DNA of 6,273 nucleotides from Rhodospirillales bacterium. GTDB taxonomy: Bacteria; Pseudomonadota; Alphaproteobacteria; Rhodospirillales; 2-02-FULL-58-16. The translations under genes and the position numbers were made by a program. Positions 1-6,273 of this stretch are shown piece after piece. The stretch is taken from contig JAJFIG010000566.1 in assembly GCA_021775195.1 (NCBI GenBank), positions 1-6,273 of the forward strand. Direction: 5' to 3'. Below the pieces are notes generated by a model. That model made no database searches, was not told where the DNA came from, and was given only the letters and a program-made list of their open reading frames with translations. Positions within the stretch are counted from its first letter, which is position 1. Each line of letters opens with the position of its first letter.

Positions 1-9
1 GGTCGCAAC

Positions 10-53
10 GCACCCGGGGAACCGATTTGCCCCACCGGAGGCCGGGTGCTTTT
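10..53 (+). terminator. Terminator-like hairpin followed by TTTT
   Basis: The arm GCACCCGG at 10-17 is perfectly complementary to CCGGGTGC at 42-49, with a 24-nt GC-rich loop, and TTTT follows directly at 50-53. That is the layout of a rho-independent terminator read on the plus strand. It would end transcription of a gene lying left of the window. The stem can be extended past a small internal loop by CGCAA at 4-8 pairing with TTGCG at 52-56. Against the call: the T-run is only four bases, the loop is long, and the same T-run belongs to a second inverted repeat (50-62/117-129). It could therefore be one arm of a larger regulatory fold instead of a plain terminator. Confidence 0.45.
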
Positions 54-129
54 GCGCCGTGGCGTCGTTGCGTATCTTTGCCGATGCGCAGGCATCGGCA
101 TGCGACCCGCGCCTAACCACGGCGCAAAA
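50..129. repeat. 80-bp nested palindromic element with perfect 13-bp arms
   Basis: The left arm TTTTGCGCCGTGG at 50-62 is an exact inverted copy of CCACGGCGCAAAA at 117-129. Between the arms lies a second perfect hairpin (79-100). Taken alone the element is symmetric, so it can fold from either strand. It sits in the non-coding stretch before phnE. It could be an RNA structure in the phnE leader, or a copy of a short dispersed palindromic repeat. No target-site duplication is obvious, and one window cannot show whether it recurs in the genome. Confidence 0.55.
79..100. repeat. Perfect 9-bp hairpin inside the palindromic element
   Basis: TGCCGATGC at 79-87 and GCATCGGCA at 92-100 form a perfect 9-bp stem closed by a 4-nt loop, GCAG. 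No T-run follows on either strand, so it does not look like a terminator. The base right after its right arm begins TGCGACC (101-107). That is the exact inverse of GGTCGCA at 1-7, so the hairpin could stack on a longer-range helix. Confidence 0.55.
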
Positions 130-134
130 TCATC

Positions 135-160
135 CTGGTCAAATGGCTCCATTTGGCCGG
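135..160 (+). promoter_or_regulatory. Leader hairpin 32 nt upstream of the phnE start
   Basis: Bases 135-145 can pair with 150-160 to give 11 consecutive base pairs, two of them G-U when read as plus-strand RNA, closed by the 4-nt loop GCTC. The centre is the perfect CAAATG/CATTTG pair. No T-run follows on the plus strand. On the minus strand the arm is followed five bases later by TTTT (129-126), so a weak leftward terminator is an alternative reading. Its place between the palindromic element and phnE suggests a role in the phnE leader, but this is inference. Confidence 0.4.
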
Positions 161-191
161 ATAGGGCTCTGATTCACAAAGAGTACGAACA

Positions 192-1031
192 GTGATGCAG
201 ACAGCGACCGGTGAACTGGACCAACTCTATTATCTCCGCGCGGCGAACCGGCGGAAGACGCAGATCAAGCACGTCGCCATCCTCGCCGCCATCCTTGGGG
301 TCAGCTATTGGTCCGCCCTGGGAACGGAATTCAGCGTCGCCAAGTTCATAGCCGGCTTCGGTTACGCCTACGATTTTTTTGGCCGGGCCCTGCCGCCGAG
401 CTTCGAAAACGCCCACCGAATTCTGCCCCGCCTTGCCGAAACCATCGGCATCGCGCTCCTGGGGACGACGTTCGGCACCATCCTGGCCTTTCCGCTGGCC
501 TTCCTGGCGTCCCGCAACATCGTCAAAAGTCCCGTCTTATGTCAGGCCGTGCGCCTGGTTATCGATTCCTTCCGCGGCATATCCGAAATCGTCTGGGCCT
601 TCCTGTTCGTTGCCGCCGTCGGGCTGGGCCCGTTTCCCGGTGTCTTGGCACTGACCATTCACAACGCCGGCGCCCTCGGCAAATACTTTTCCGAAACCAT
701 CGAAGGCATCGACCAGGGGATCATGGAAGCGGTGGCGGCGCCGGGATCCAATCAGATCAAGTTGATCTCCAGGGGTATTTGGCCGGAACTCAGACCCCTG
801 TTCACCAACTATATATTTTTCTACTTCGAGGCCAGCGTCCGGCAGGCGACCATTCTCGGTATCGTCGGTGCCGGCGGCATCGGGCTCGAGTTCATTCTCG
901 CGGTCAAGCACTTCAAGTATCCGGAGGCGATAACGATCGTTATCGCCATGTGGCTTTTGGTGACCATCACGGATCGGGCAAGCGGCTACGTCAGGCGTCG
1001 GCTACTGGGGTCCGAATTACAGCGCAATTGA
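192..1031 (+). CDS. phnE: Phosphonate-type ABC transporter permease PhnE
   Basis: This is an inner-membrane permease of a PhnCDE-type importer for phosphonates, or for related reduced-phosphorus compounds such as phosphite. The protein is 279 aa, close to the usual PhnE length. It has a short charged N-terminus, a first membrane segment at about 27-45, and a binding-protein-dependent permease domain with hydrophobic segments near 83-106, 132-158, 204-226 and 245-262. The EAA loop that contacts the ATPase is at 179-200 (EAVAAPG, then a WPEL variant of the usual LP). The segment ILGIVGAGGIG at 221-231 is typical of the family. The start is either GTG at 192 or ATG at 195. The nearest Shine-Dalgarno-like bases, AAAGAG at 178-183, lie 8 or 11 nt upstream respectively, so the call is uncertain by one residue. 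No phnC or phnD is visible; they may lie left of the window. Parts of the gene are AT-richer than the operon opposite. Phosphonate versus phosphite cannot be told from a permease alone. Confidence 0.9.
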   Translation: MMQTATGELDQLYYLRAANRRKTQIKHVAILAAILGVSYWSALGTEFSVAKFIAGFGYAYDFFGRALPPSFENAHRILPRLAETIGIALLGTTFGTILAFPLAFLASRNIVKSPVLCQAVRLVIDSFRGISEIVWAFLFVAAVGLGPFPGVLALTIHNAGALGKYFSETIEGIDQGIMEAVAAPGSNQIKLISRGIWPELRPLFTNYIFFYFEASVRQATILGIVGAGGIGLEFILAVKHFKYPEAITIVIAMWLLVTITDRASGYVRRRLLGSELQRN

Positions 1032-1053
1032 TCCCGTTCCCGGGCGCGCGGGG

Positions 1054-2039
<986 letters not shown>

Positions 2040-2043
<4 letters not shown>

Positions 2044-3023
2044 TGCGCCGCCTCCATGTGGGGATGGAAGCAGCGGACGTCGCGTCCCGGCACCGGCTGG
2101 GTGATTTCCGGCGCCGCCTCGCAGGCGCCGTCGGCCCTGGTGCAGCGCGCCTTGAACGGGCACCCAGTGGGCAGGTTCAGGAGCGACGGCGCCATCCCCG
2201 GGATCTGGGCCAGGCGCTGGCCCCGGTTGTTGTGGCTCGGCACCGACCCCAGAAGCCCCACCGTATAGGGATGGACCGGGTGGTCGAGGACGTCGTTCAG
2301 GGCCCCTTCCTCAACCATCATGCCGGCGTACATGACGCAGATCTTGTCGGCCAGCCCGGCGACCACGGCGAGGTCGTGGGTGATCCAGATCAGCGCCGTG
2401 CCCGTTTCCCGGCATAGCTTCTGGGCTTCGTAGAGGATCTGTCCCTGGATGGTGACGTCGAGCGCCGTCGTCGGCTCGTCGGCGATGATCACGTCGGGCT
2501 TGTTGAGCAGCGCGATGGCGATGGCGACGCGCTGGCGCATGCCGCCCGAGAACTGGTGCGGATAGGCCTTGAGGCGCTCGTCGGCGGAAGCGATTCCCAC
2601 CTGGCCCAGCACGTCCCGGGACCGCCGCCGGGCTTCCTCGCGGCCGACGTCCGGTTCGTGGGCCAGCACCGTCTCGATCATCTGGGTATCGATGCGCAGC
2701 ACCGGGTTCAGGGTCATCATCGGGTCCTGGAAGATCATCGCGATGCGGTTGCCGCGAAGCCGGCGCATGCGTTCCTCGTCCAGGCCCACCAGGTCCTCGC
2801 CCTTGAACAGGATCCGGCCGCCGACGACCTCCCCCGGCGGGTCCACGAGGCCGATGATGGAAAAGCCGGTCACCGACTTGCCGCATCCGGATTCGCCCAC
2901 CAGGCCCATGACCTCGCCCCGGTCGACGGTGAAGCTGATCCCGTCCACCGCCTTGGCGATGCCTTGCTTGGTGAAAAAGTGGGTCTGCAGGTCGTCGACC
3001 TGGAGCGTCGGTGTCGTCGTCAC
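2040..3023 (-). CDS. Peptide-type ABC transporter ATPase, DppD/OppD subunit
   Basis: This is the first ATPase of the importer and the partner of the F subunit, in the cytoplasm on the B/C permease pair. It is 327 aa and full length. Walker A is GESGCGKSV at 43-51, the Q-loop is [10 protein letters not shown] at 98-107, the signature is FSGGMRQRV at 158-166, Walker B and D-loop are ADEPTTALD at 181-189, and the switch histidine is H216 (ITHD). The C-terminal oligopeptide domain has HPYTVGLL and four cysteines at 288, 294, 301 and 318. Their spacing is nearly the same as in the F subunit. The start is GTG at 3023, six bases after the C-permease stop, with AAAGG 9 nt upstream; no better ATG fits the conserved N-terminus (VDDLQTHF). 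All catalytic motifs are intact, so it should be an active ATPase. The substrate cannot be inferred from it. Confidence 0.93.
2051..2055 (-). promoter_or_regulatory. Ribosome binding site of the F-subunit ATPase
   Basis: CCTCC on the plus strand gives a perfect GGAGG on the coding strand, 7 nt before the ATG at 2043-2041. It lies inside the last codons of the D-subunit gene. This site decides the F-subunit start, and it supports coupled translation across the 4-nt overlap. Confidence 0.75.
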
Positions 3024-3029
3024 CGGGGA

Positions 3030-3959
3030 CTACCTTTGCAGGCGCGGGTTCAGCACATCGCGCAGCTTGTCGCCGACCAGGTTGATGGTGACGATGGTGA
3101 TTAACAGTGCGATGCCGGGGAAGAAACTGATCCAGTACCTGCCGCTCAGCATGTAGTCGAAGCCGTTGGCGATCAGCAGTCCCAGGGACGGTTCGCTCAC
3201 CGGCAGGCCGACGCCGAGGAAGCTGAGGGTCGCCTCGAGCGAGATCGCGTGCGCCGTCTGGATGGTGCCGACGACGATCAGCGGCGGCAGGCAGTTGGGC
3301 AGCAGGTGGCGGAAGACGATACGCTTGTGGCCCAGGGCCAGGCACGTCGCCGCTTCTATGTATTCCTTGCTGCGCTCGACCAGGGCCGAGCCGCGCACGG
3401 TGCGGGCGTAATAGGCCCACTGCGCGATGACCAGGGCGATGACGATCTTGTCGACCCCCTTGCCCAGCACCGCGAGCAGGATCAGGGCCACCAGGATCGA
3501 CGGAAACGAGAGCTGGATGTCGACCAGCCGCATGATCAGGTTGTCGGTGCGGCCGCCGAAATAGGCCGCCGCCAGGCCGACGGTGGCGCCGATGCACATG
3601 GCGATGATGCCCGACATGACGCCGACGCCGAGGCTGATGCGAAGGCCATAGAACATGGCGCTGACCAGGTCCCGCCCGGCGCCGTCGGTGCCGAGCCAGA
3701 AGGTCATCCCGTCCATGCTCTCGGCGCCCGGCGGCAGCTTGCCGTCGAGGACGCTGACCGTGGCAAGGTCGTACGGGTCGGTGGGCGAGATTAGGGGCGC
3801 GAAGAGGGCGATGAAGATGATGCAGCCGAGCACGATCGTGGCCCCCGTCGCCACGGGGCTGTCGAAGAAGTCGGAGAGGAAACGCCGGAACGGCGTATCG
3901 ATCTTGGCCGCCGTCGGCGCCTCTTCGGCGGGGAGTGTCTGTTCGATGCCGTTGCTCAT
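3030..3959 (-). CDS. Peptide-type ABC transporter permease, DppC/OppC subunit
   Basis: This is an inner-membrane permease that pairs with the B subunit to form the import channel. It is 309 aa and full length. A soluble N-terminus of about 35 residues is followed by the first membrane helix (about 37-56) in the OppC N-terminal pattern. The periplasmic segment carries the conserved FWLGTDGAGRD at 87-97. The permease domain has hydrophobic stretches at about 106-133, 150-166, 170-185, 224-250 and 278-296. The EAA loop is at 202-221 (EAATCLALG ... LLP). LSFLGVGLP (245-253) and the closing GDKLRDVLNPRLQ are family hallmarks. The start is ATG at 3959, which overlaps the B-subunit stop by 4 nt (ATGA), with AGGA 9 nt upstream. 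This fits the usual B-C order and tight coupling. Confidence 0.93.
   Translation of the reverse strand: MSNGIEQTLPAEEAPTAAKIDTPFRRFLSDFFDSPVATGATIVLGCIIFIALFAPLISPTDPYDLATVSVLDGKLPPGAESMDGMTFWLGTDGAGRDLVSAMFYGLRISLGVGVMSGIIAMCIGATVGLAAAYFGGRTDNLIMRLVDIQLSFPSILVALILLAVLGKGVDKIVIALVIAQWAYYARTVRGSALVERSKEYIEAATCLALGHKRIVFRHLLPNCLPPLIVVGTIQTAHAISLEATLSFLGVGLPVSEPSLGLLIANGFDYMLSGRYWISFFPGIALLITIVTINLVGDKLRDVLNPRLQR
3033..3037 (-). promoter_or_regulatory. Ribosome binding site supporting the GTG start of the D-subunit ATPase
   Basis: On the minus strand AAAGG lies 9 nt before the GTG at 3023-3021. It overlaps the last sense codons of the upstream permease and sits directly before its TAG stop. This supports the GTG start and suggests that ribosomes finishing the permease re-initiate on the ATPase. 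Confidence 0.55.
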
Positions 3960-4933
3960 CCCTTGACGTCCTGCAGGCGGACCCGGGGATCGAGGATCGA
4001 GTAGAGCACGTCGACCACCAGGTTGATGATGACGAAGATGATGACGATGATCATCAGGTAGGCGACGATCACCGGCCTATCCAGGTTCTGAATCGAATCG
4101 ATGATCAGCTTGCCCATGCCGGGCCAGGCGAAGACCGTTTCGGTGACCACCGAGAAGGCGATCAGGGCGCCGAACTCGAGCCCGAGCACGGTGACTACCG
4201 GGATCAGGATGTTCTTCATCAGGTGGACGAAGATCACCCGCCTGGTGCTCAGGCCCTTGGCGCGGGCGAACTTGATGTAGTCCTGGTGCACCGCTTCCCG
4301 GGTTCCCGCCCGGGACAGCCGGATCACCAGCGAGATTTTGAACAGGGCCAGGTTGAGGGCCGGCAGCAGCAGGTGCCTGAGCCCGTCCATGGTGAAGAAG
4401 CTCACCTGCATGCCGAGGAAGGGCACGGTCTCGCCCCGGCCCGTGCTCGGCAGCCACCCCAGCATCACCGCGAACACCATGATGAACATCAGCCCGACCC
4501 AGAAGGTGGGCAGGCTGAAGCCCAGGATGGATCCCGCCATAATCACCTTCGCCGCCTTGGTTTCGTTCTTCAGCCCGGCGTAGACCCCCAGCGGTATGCC
4601 GATGACGATGGCCATCACCAGGGCGGTCAGGGCCAGCTCGAAGGTCGCCGGAATGTGGTGGACGATGATCTGCAGCGCCGGCTCGCCATAGACGAAGGAT
4701 TTCCCCAGGTCGCCCTCCAGCGCATTGATGACGAAGTAGCCGTATTGGGCGTACCAGGGCTTGTCCAGGCCCATGGAGCGGATCACCCGCTCCCGTTCCT
4801 CCTGGTCGGCCTCGTCGCTGACCATCATCTCGACCGGGTCGCCGACCAGGTTGACGCCGCCGAAAACCAGGAACGACATCAACAGGACGACGACCACGCT
4901 CTGCATCAGCCGGCGGATGATGAAAACGGTCAT
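3956..4933 (-). CDS. Peptide-type ABC transporter permease, DppB/OppB subunit
   Basis: This is the other inner-membrane permease of the importer. It is 325 aa and full length. It opens with the typical FIIRRLMQS and a membrane helix at about 11-30 that ends in GDPVE. GLDKPWYAQYGYFV (55-68) and GDLGKSF (74-80) follow, as in the family. Further hydrophobic segments lie at about 97-120, 130-160, 186-204, 243-265 and 287-312. The EAA-type coupling loop is YIKFARAKGL at 219-228, leading to HLMKNILIP. It ends with the usual ILDPRVRL. The start is ATG at 4933. Upstream is only a G-run (GGGGGG on the coding strand, 4948-4943, 9 nt before ATG), which is a weak Shine-Dalgarno match. The gene is separated from the binding-protein gene by 72 nt with a strong stem-loop, unlike the tightly linked genes that follow it. 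Confidence 0.93.
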   Translation of the reverse strand: MTVFIIRRLMQSVVVVLLMSFLVFGGVNLVGDPVEMMVSDEADQEERERVIRSMGLDKPWYAQYGYFVINALEGDLGKSFVYGEPALQIIVHHIPATFELALTALVMAIVIGIPLGVYAGLKNETKAAKVIMAGSILGFSLPTFWVGLMFIMVFAVMLGWLPSTGRGETVPFLGMQVSFFTMDGLRHLLLPALNLALFKISLVIRLSRAGTREAVHQDYIKFARAKGLSTRRVIFVHLMKNILIPVVTVLGLEFGALIAFSVVTETVFAWPGMGKLIIDSIQNLDRPVIVAYLMIIVIIFVIINLVVDVLYSILDPRVRLQDVKG

Positions 4934-4954
4934 TGAGTTTGGCCCCCCGAGGGC

Positions 4955-4996
4955 AGGGAACGGCGGTGCGCTGTTTGGCGCACCGCCTGGTTCCCT
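4955..4996 (-). promoter_or_regulatory. Intercistronic stem-loop between binding protein and permease B
   Basis: Bases 4955-4961 pair with 4990-4996, and 4962-4971 pair with 4978-4987, giving 17 base pairs with a single 2-nt bulge (4988-4989) and a 6-nt loop. It begins 9 nt after the binding-protein stop. On the transcribed minus strand no U-run follows (GCCCTCGGGG comes next), so full intrinsic termination is unlikely. The position matches stem-loops known after binding-protein genes in other importer operons, such as malE-malF. Those protect the upstream mRNA from 3' decay or let only part of transcription through, giving more binding protein than membrane complex. That role is inferred here. 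Confidence 0.7.
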
Positions 4997-5005
4997 ATAC
5001 CGGGG

Positions 5006-6273
5006 TTATTCCGGCACCACTCCCATGGCCAGCGTCCGCTCGTCGGTGCGGGCGACGTACTTCAGGCCCTTCTTGGCACCCCAGGTGTTGACCTGGTAGT
5101 GCAGCGGGATCAGGCCCACGTCGTCGGCGATGGCGATTTCGGTGGCCTTGGCCAGCAGCTTGGCACGCTTGTCGTCGTCGACGGTGGCCAAGGCGTCTTC
5201 CAGCACCGCGTCCATCTTCGCGTTCGAGTGCAGGCCCCGGTTCGACGACCCGTAGCCCTTGGACTTGTCGTAGGTCGCCAGCAGCGAGCGCAGCGGCGAC
5301 GATGGCTCGCCGGTGCCCGAGCCCCAGCCGACGAGGACGAAGCTGAACTCCGGCGGCTTCTTCGGCCCCTTGTTCTTGGCCCGCTTGAAGTAGACGCTCT
5401 TGGGCATGGTGTCGGGGGTCGTGGCGATACCGATGCGGCTCAGCATCTGCGAGATCGCCTCGACGATCTTGGCGTCGTTGATGTAGCGGTTGTTGGGTCC
5501 GTGCAGCGTCGTCTTGAAGCCATCGGCAAAACCGGCCTCGGCCAGCAGCTTCTTCGCTCCCTTGGGATCGAAGGCTTCCGGCTTCAGATTGGCGGAGCGT
5601 CCGAAGAAGCCTTCCGGCAGAAGTTGCCCGGCTTTGACCGCGACGCCTTCCATGACCCGCTCGACGATGGCGTCGCGGTTGATCGCCTTGGAGATCGCCC
5701 GGCGCACGCGCACGTCCTTGAACGGGTTCTTGATCTTCGATCCGTCCTTGGCCGTGGCGAAGGGTGTCGGGTCCCGGTGCTGGTCCAGGTGCAGGTAGAT
5801 GACCCGGTTGGAGATGCCCTGGCTCATGGCAACCTTGGGCTCCTTCTTGAGGCGCGCGATATCCGTCGTCGGCACCTGGTCGATGAAGTCCACGTCGCCG
5901 GCGAGCAGCGCCGCCAGCCGCGACGGGGCCGACTTGATGGGCTTGATGATGACCTTCGCCCAGTGCGGCTTGTCGCCGTAGTAGTTGTCGTCGCGGGCCA
6001 GCTCCAGGACCTCGCCCTTGATCCATTTGACGAACTTGTAGGGGCCGGTACCGGCCGCGGCCTTGCCGTTGTTGAACTCGCCTTCCCACTGGCCTTCGGT
6101 CTTGTCCGAGATGATGTGGACGTTGGACAGGTCCACCGCCATCAGGGGATAGGGCCTGGGCGTCGTCACCTGGATGGTGTGGCTGTCGATCTTCTTGTAT
6201 TCCTTGCCGCCGCCGTTGGTGTAGAGCTTGAAGCTCGACTTGGCGTTGGGATGCGCCGGCGCGCGCTTCATGG
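5006..6273 (-). CDS. ABC transporter substrate-binding protein, family 5 (peptide type), partial
   Basis: This is the periplasmic binding protein that captures the solute and delivers it to the B/C permeases. About 421 residues are visible and the frame is open to the window edge. The ATG at 6271 is not the start: family-5 proteins are about 500-550 aa, and the visible part starts in the middle of the first lobe. The signal peptide and roughly the first 100 residues are therefore missing. Visible hallmarks, numbered from that Met, are GTGPYKFVKW (74-83) with DDNYYG (94-99), the helix VRRAISKAINRDAIV (189-203), LLPEGFFG (217-224), DPKGAKKLLAEAGF (235-248), GWGSGTGEPS (315-324) and the C-terminal IPLHYQVNTWG (388-398). 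It is the first of the five genes in transcription order. Substrate is unresolved: family members bind di- and oligopeptides, but also nickel, sugars, heme and opines. Confidence 0.92.
   Translation of the reverse strand, partial: MKRAPAHPNAKSSFKLYTNGGGKEYKKIDSHTIQVTTPRPYPLMAVDLSNVHIISDKTEGQWEGEFNNGKAAAGTGPYKFVKWIKGEVLELARDDNYYGDKPHWAKVIIKPIKSAPSRLAALLAGDVDFIDQVPTTDIARLKKEPKVAMSQGISNRVIYLHLDQHRDPTPFATAKDGSKIKNPFKDVRVRRAISKAINRDAIVERVMEGVAVKAGQLLPEGFFGRSANLKPEAFDPKGAKKLLAEAGFADGFKTTLHGPNNRYINDAKIVEAISQMLSRIGIATTPDTMPKSVYFKRAKNKGPKKPPEFSFVLVGWGSGTGEPSSPLRSLLATYDKSKGYGSSNRGLHSNAKMDAVLEDALATVDDDKRAKLLAKATEIAIADDVGLIPLHYQVNTWGAKKGLKYVARTDERTLAMGVVPE

Noticed and set aside
130..191. Pho box or sigma-70 promoter for phnE
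   Set aside because: I looked for paired CTGTCAT-like direct repeats and for a -35/-10 pair. Nothing matched well enough to support a call.
1..191. tRNA or other known small RNA
   Set aside because: No T-loop motif, anticodon arm or acceptor pairing of tRNA shape was found, and the palindromes do not fit a known RNA family that I recognise.
1032..1053. Bidirectional terminator in the gap between phnE and the ATPase
   Set aside because: Only short GC pairings such as CCCG with CGGG are possible, and there is no T-run on either side.
2044..2163. Start of the F-subunit ATPase at 2163
   Set aside because: The 40 extra residues are an out-of-frame reading of the D subunit's conserved cysteine tail. 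The ATG at 2043 has a perfect GGAGG and an ATGA overlap.
2311..3597. 428-residue minus-strand frame across permease C and ATPase D
   Set aside because: It is a shifted frame of two real genes. It is full of Arg, Pro and Gly and carries none of the permease or ATPase motifs.
3935..4936. 333-residue plus-strand frame rich in Asp and His
   Set aside because: It is the mirror of permease B: Ile and Val codons ATC/GTC read as Asp codons GAT/GAC on the opposite strand, so the acidic runs come from membrane helices.
4995..6089. 364-residue minus-strand frame within the binding-protein gene
   Set aside because: It is a shifted frame of the family-5 binding protein; its composition is Arg/Gln/Gly-rich with no domain.
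6269..6271. ATG near the right edge as start of the binding protein
   Set aside because: No signal peptide follows it, and the protein begins mid-domain relative to its family. The frame continues to the edge, so this is an internal methionine.
5006..6273. Assigning a specific substrate (dipeptide, nickel, glutathione, opine)
   Set aside because: The visible motifs are general to family 5 and no ligand-specific residues can be judged by eye.

Overview
This window looks like chromosomal DNA of a GC-rich proteobacterium, most likely an alphaproteobacterium. The coding regions I sampled by hand are about 52-68% G+C. The genes are tightly packed with 4-nt ATGA overlaps, and the PhnE and Dpp/Opp-type proteins read like alphaproteobacterial versions. 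The sequence does not fix a genus.

Layout: (i) Bases 1-191 hold no gene I can confirm, but they are dense in inverted repeats: a terminator-like hairpin followed by TTTT, a nested 80-bp palindromic element with perfect 13-bp arms, and a further hairpin 32 nt before the next gene. (ii) 192-1031 (+) encodes a full-length PhnE-type permease of a phosphonate/phosphite ABC importer. Its binding-protein and ATPase partners are not in the window. (iii) 1054-6273 is all on the minus strand. It is a five-gene peptide-family (PepT, Dpp/Opp-type) ABC importer operon. Read from the right edge, the order is a family-5 solute-binding protein (N-terminus cut off by the window), permease B, permease C, ATPase D and ATPase F. 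phnE and ATPase F converge tail to tail with only 22 nt between them.

How the genes work together: the periplasmic binding protein delivers a peptide or similar solute to the B/C permease pair, and the two non-identical ATPases D and F drive import. B/C and D/F are joined by 4-nt stop/start overlaps, and C/D by a 6-nt gap, so the four membrane-complex subunits are probably translationally coupled. The binding-protein gene is set apart from them by 72 nt containing a 17-bp stem-loop with no U-tract. That fits the common arrangement in which binding protein is made in excess over the membrane complex.

Novelty: the genes belong to well-known families and I see no new protein system. The least explained parts are the structured leader in front of phnE, which has mutually competing pairings, and the intercistronic hairpin of the peptide operon.
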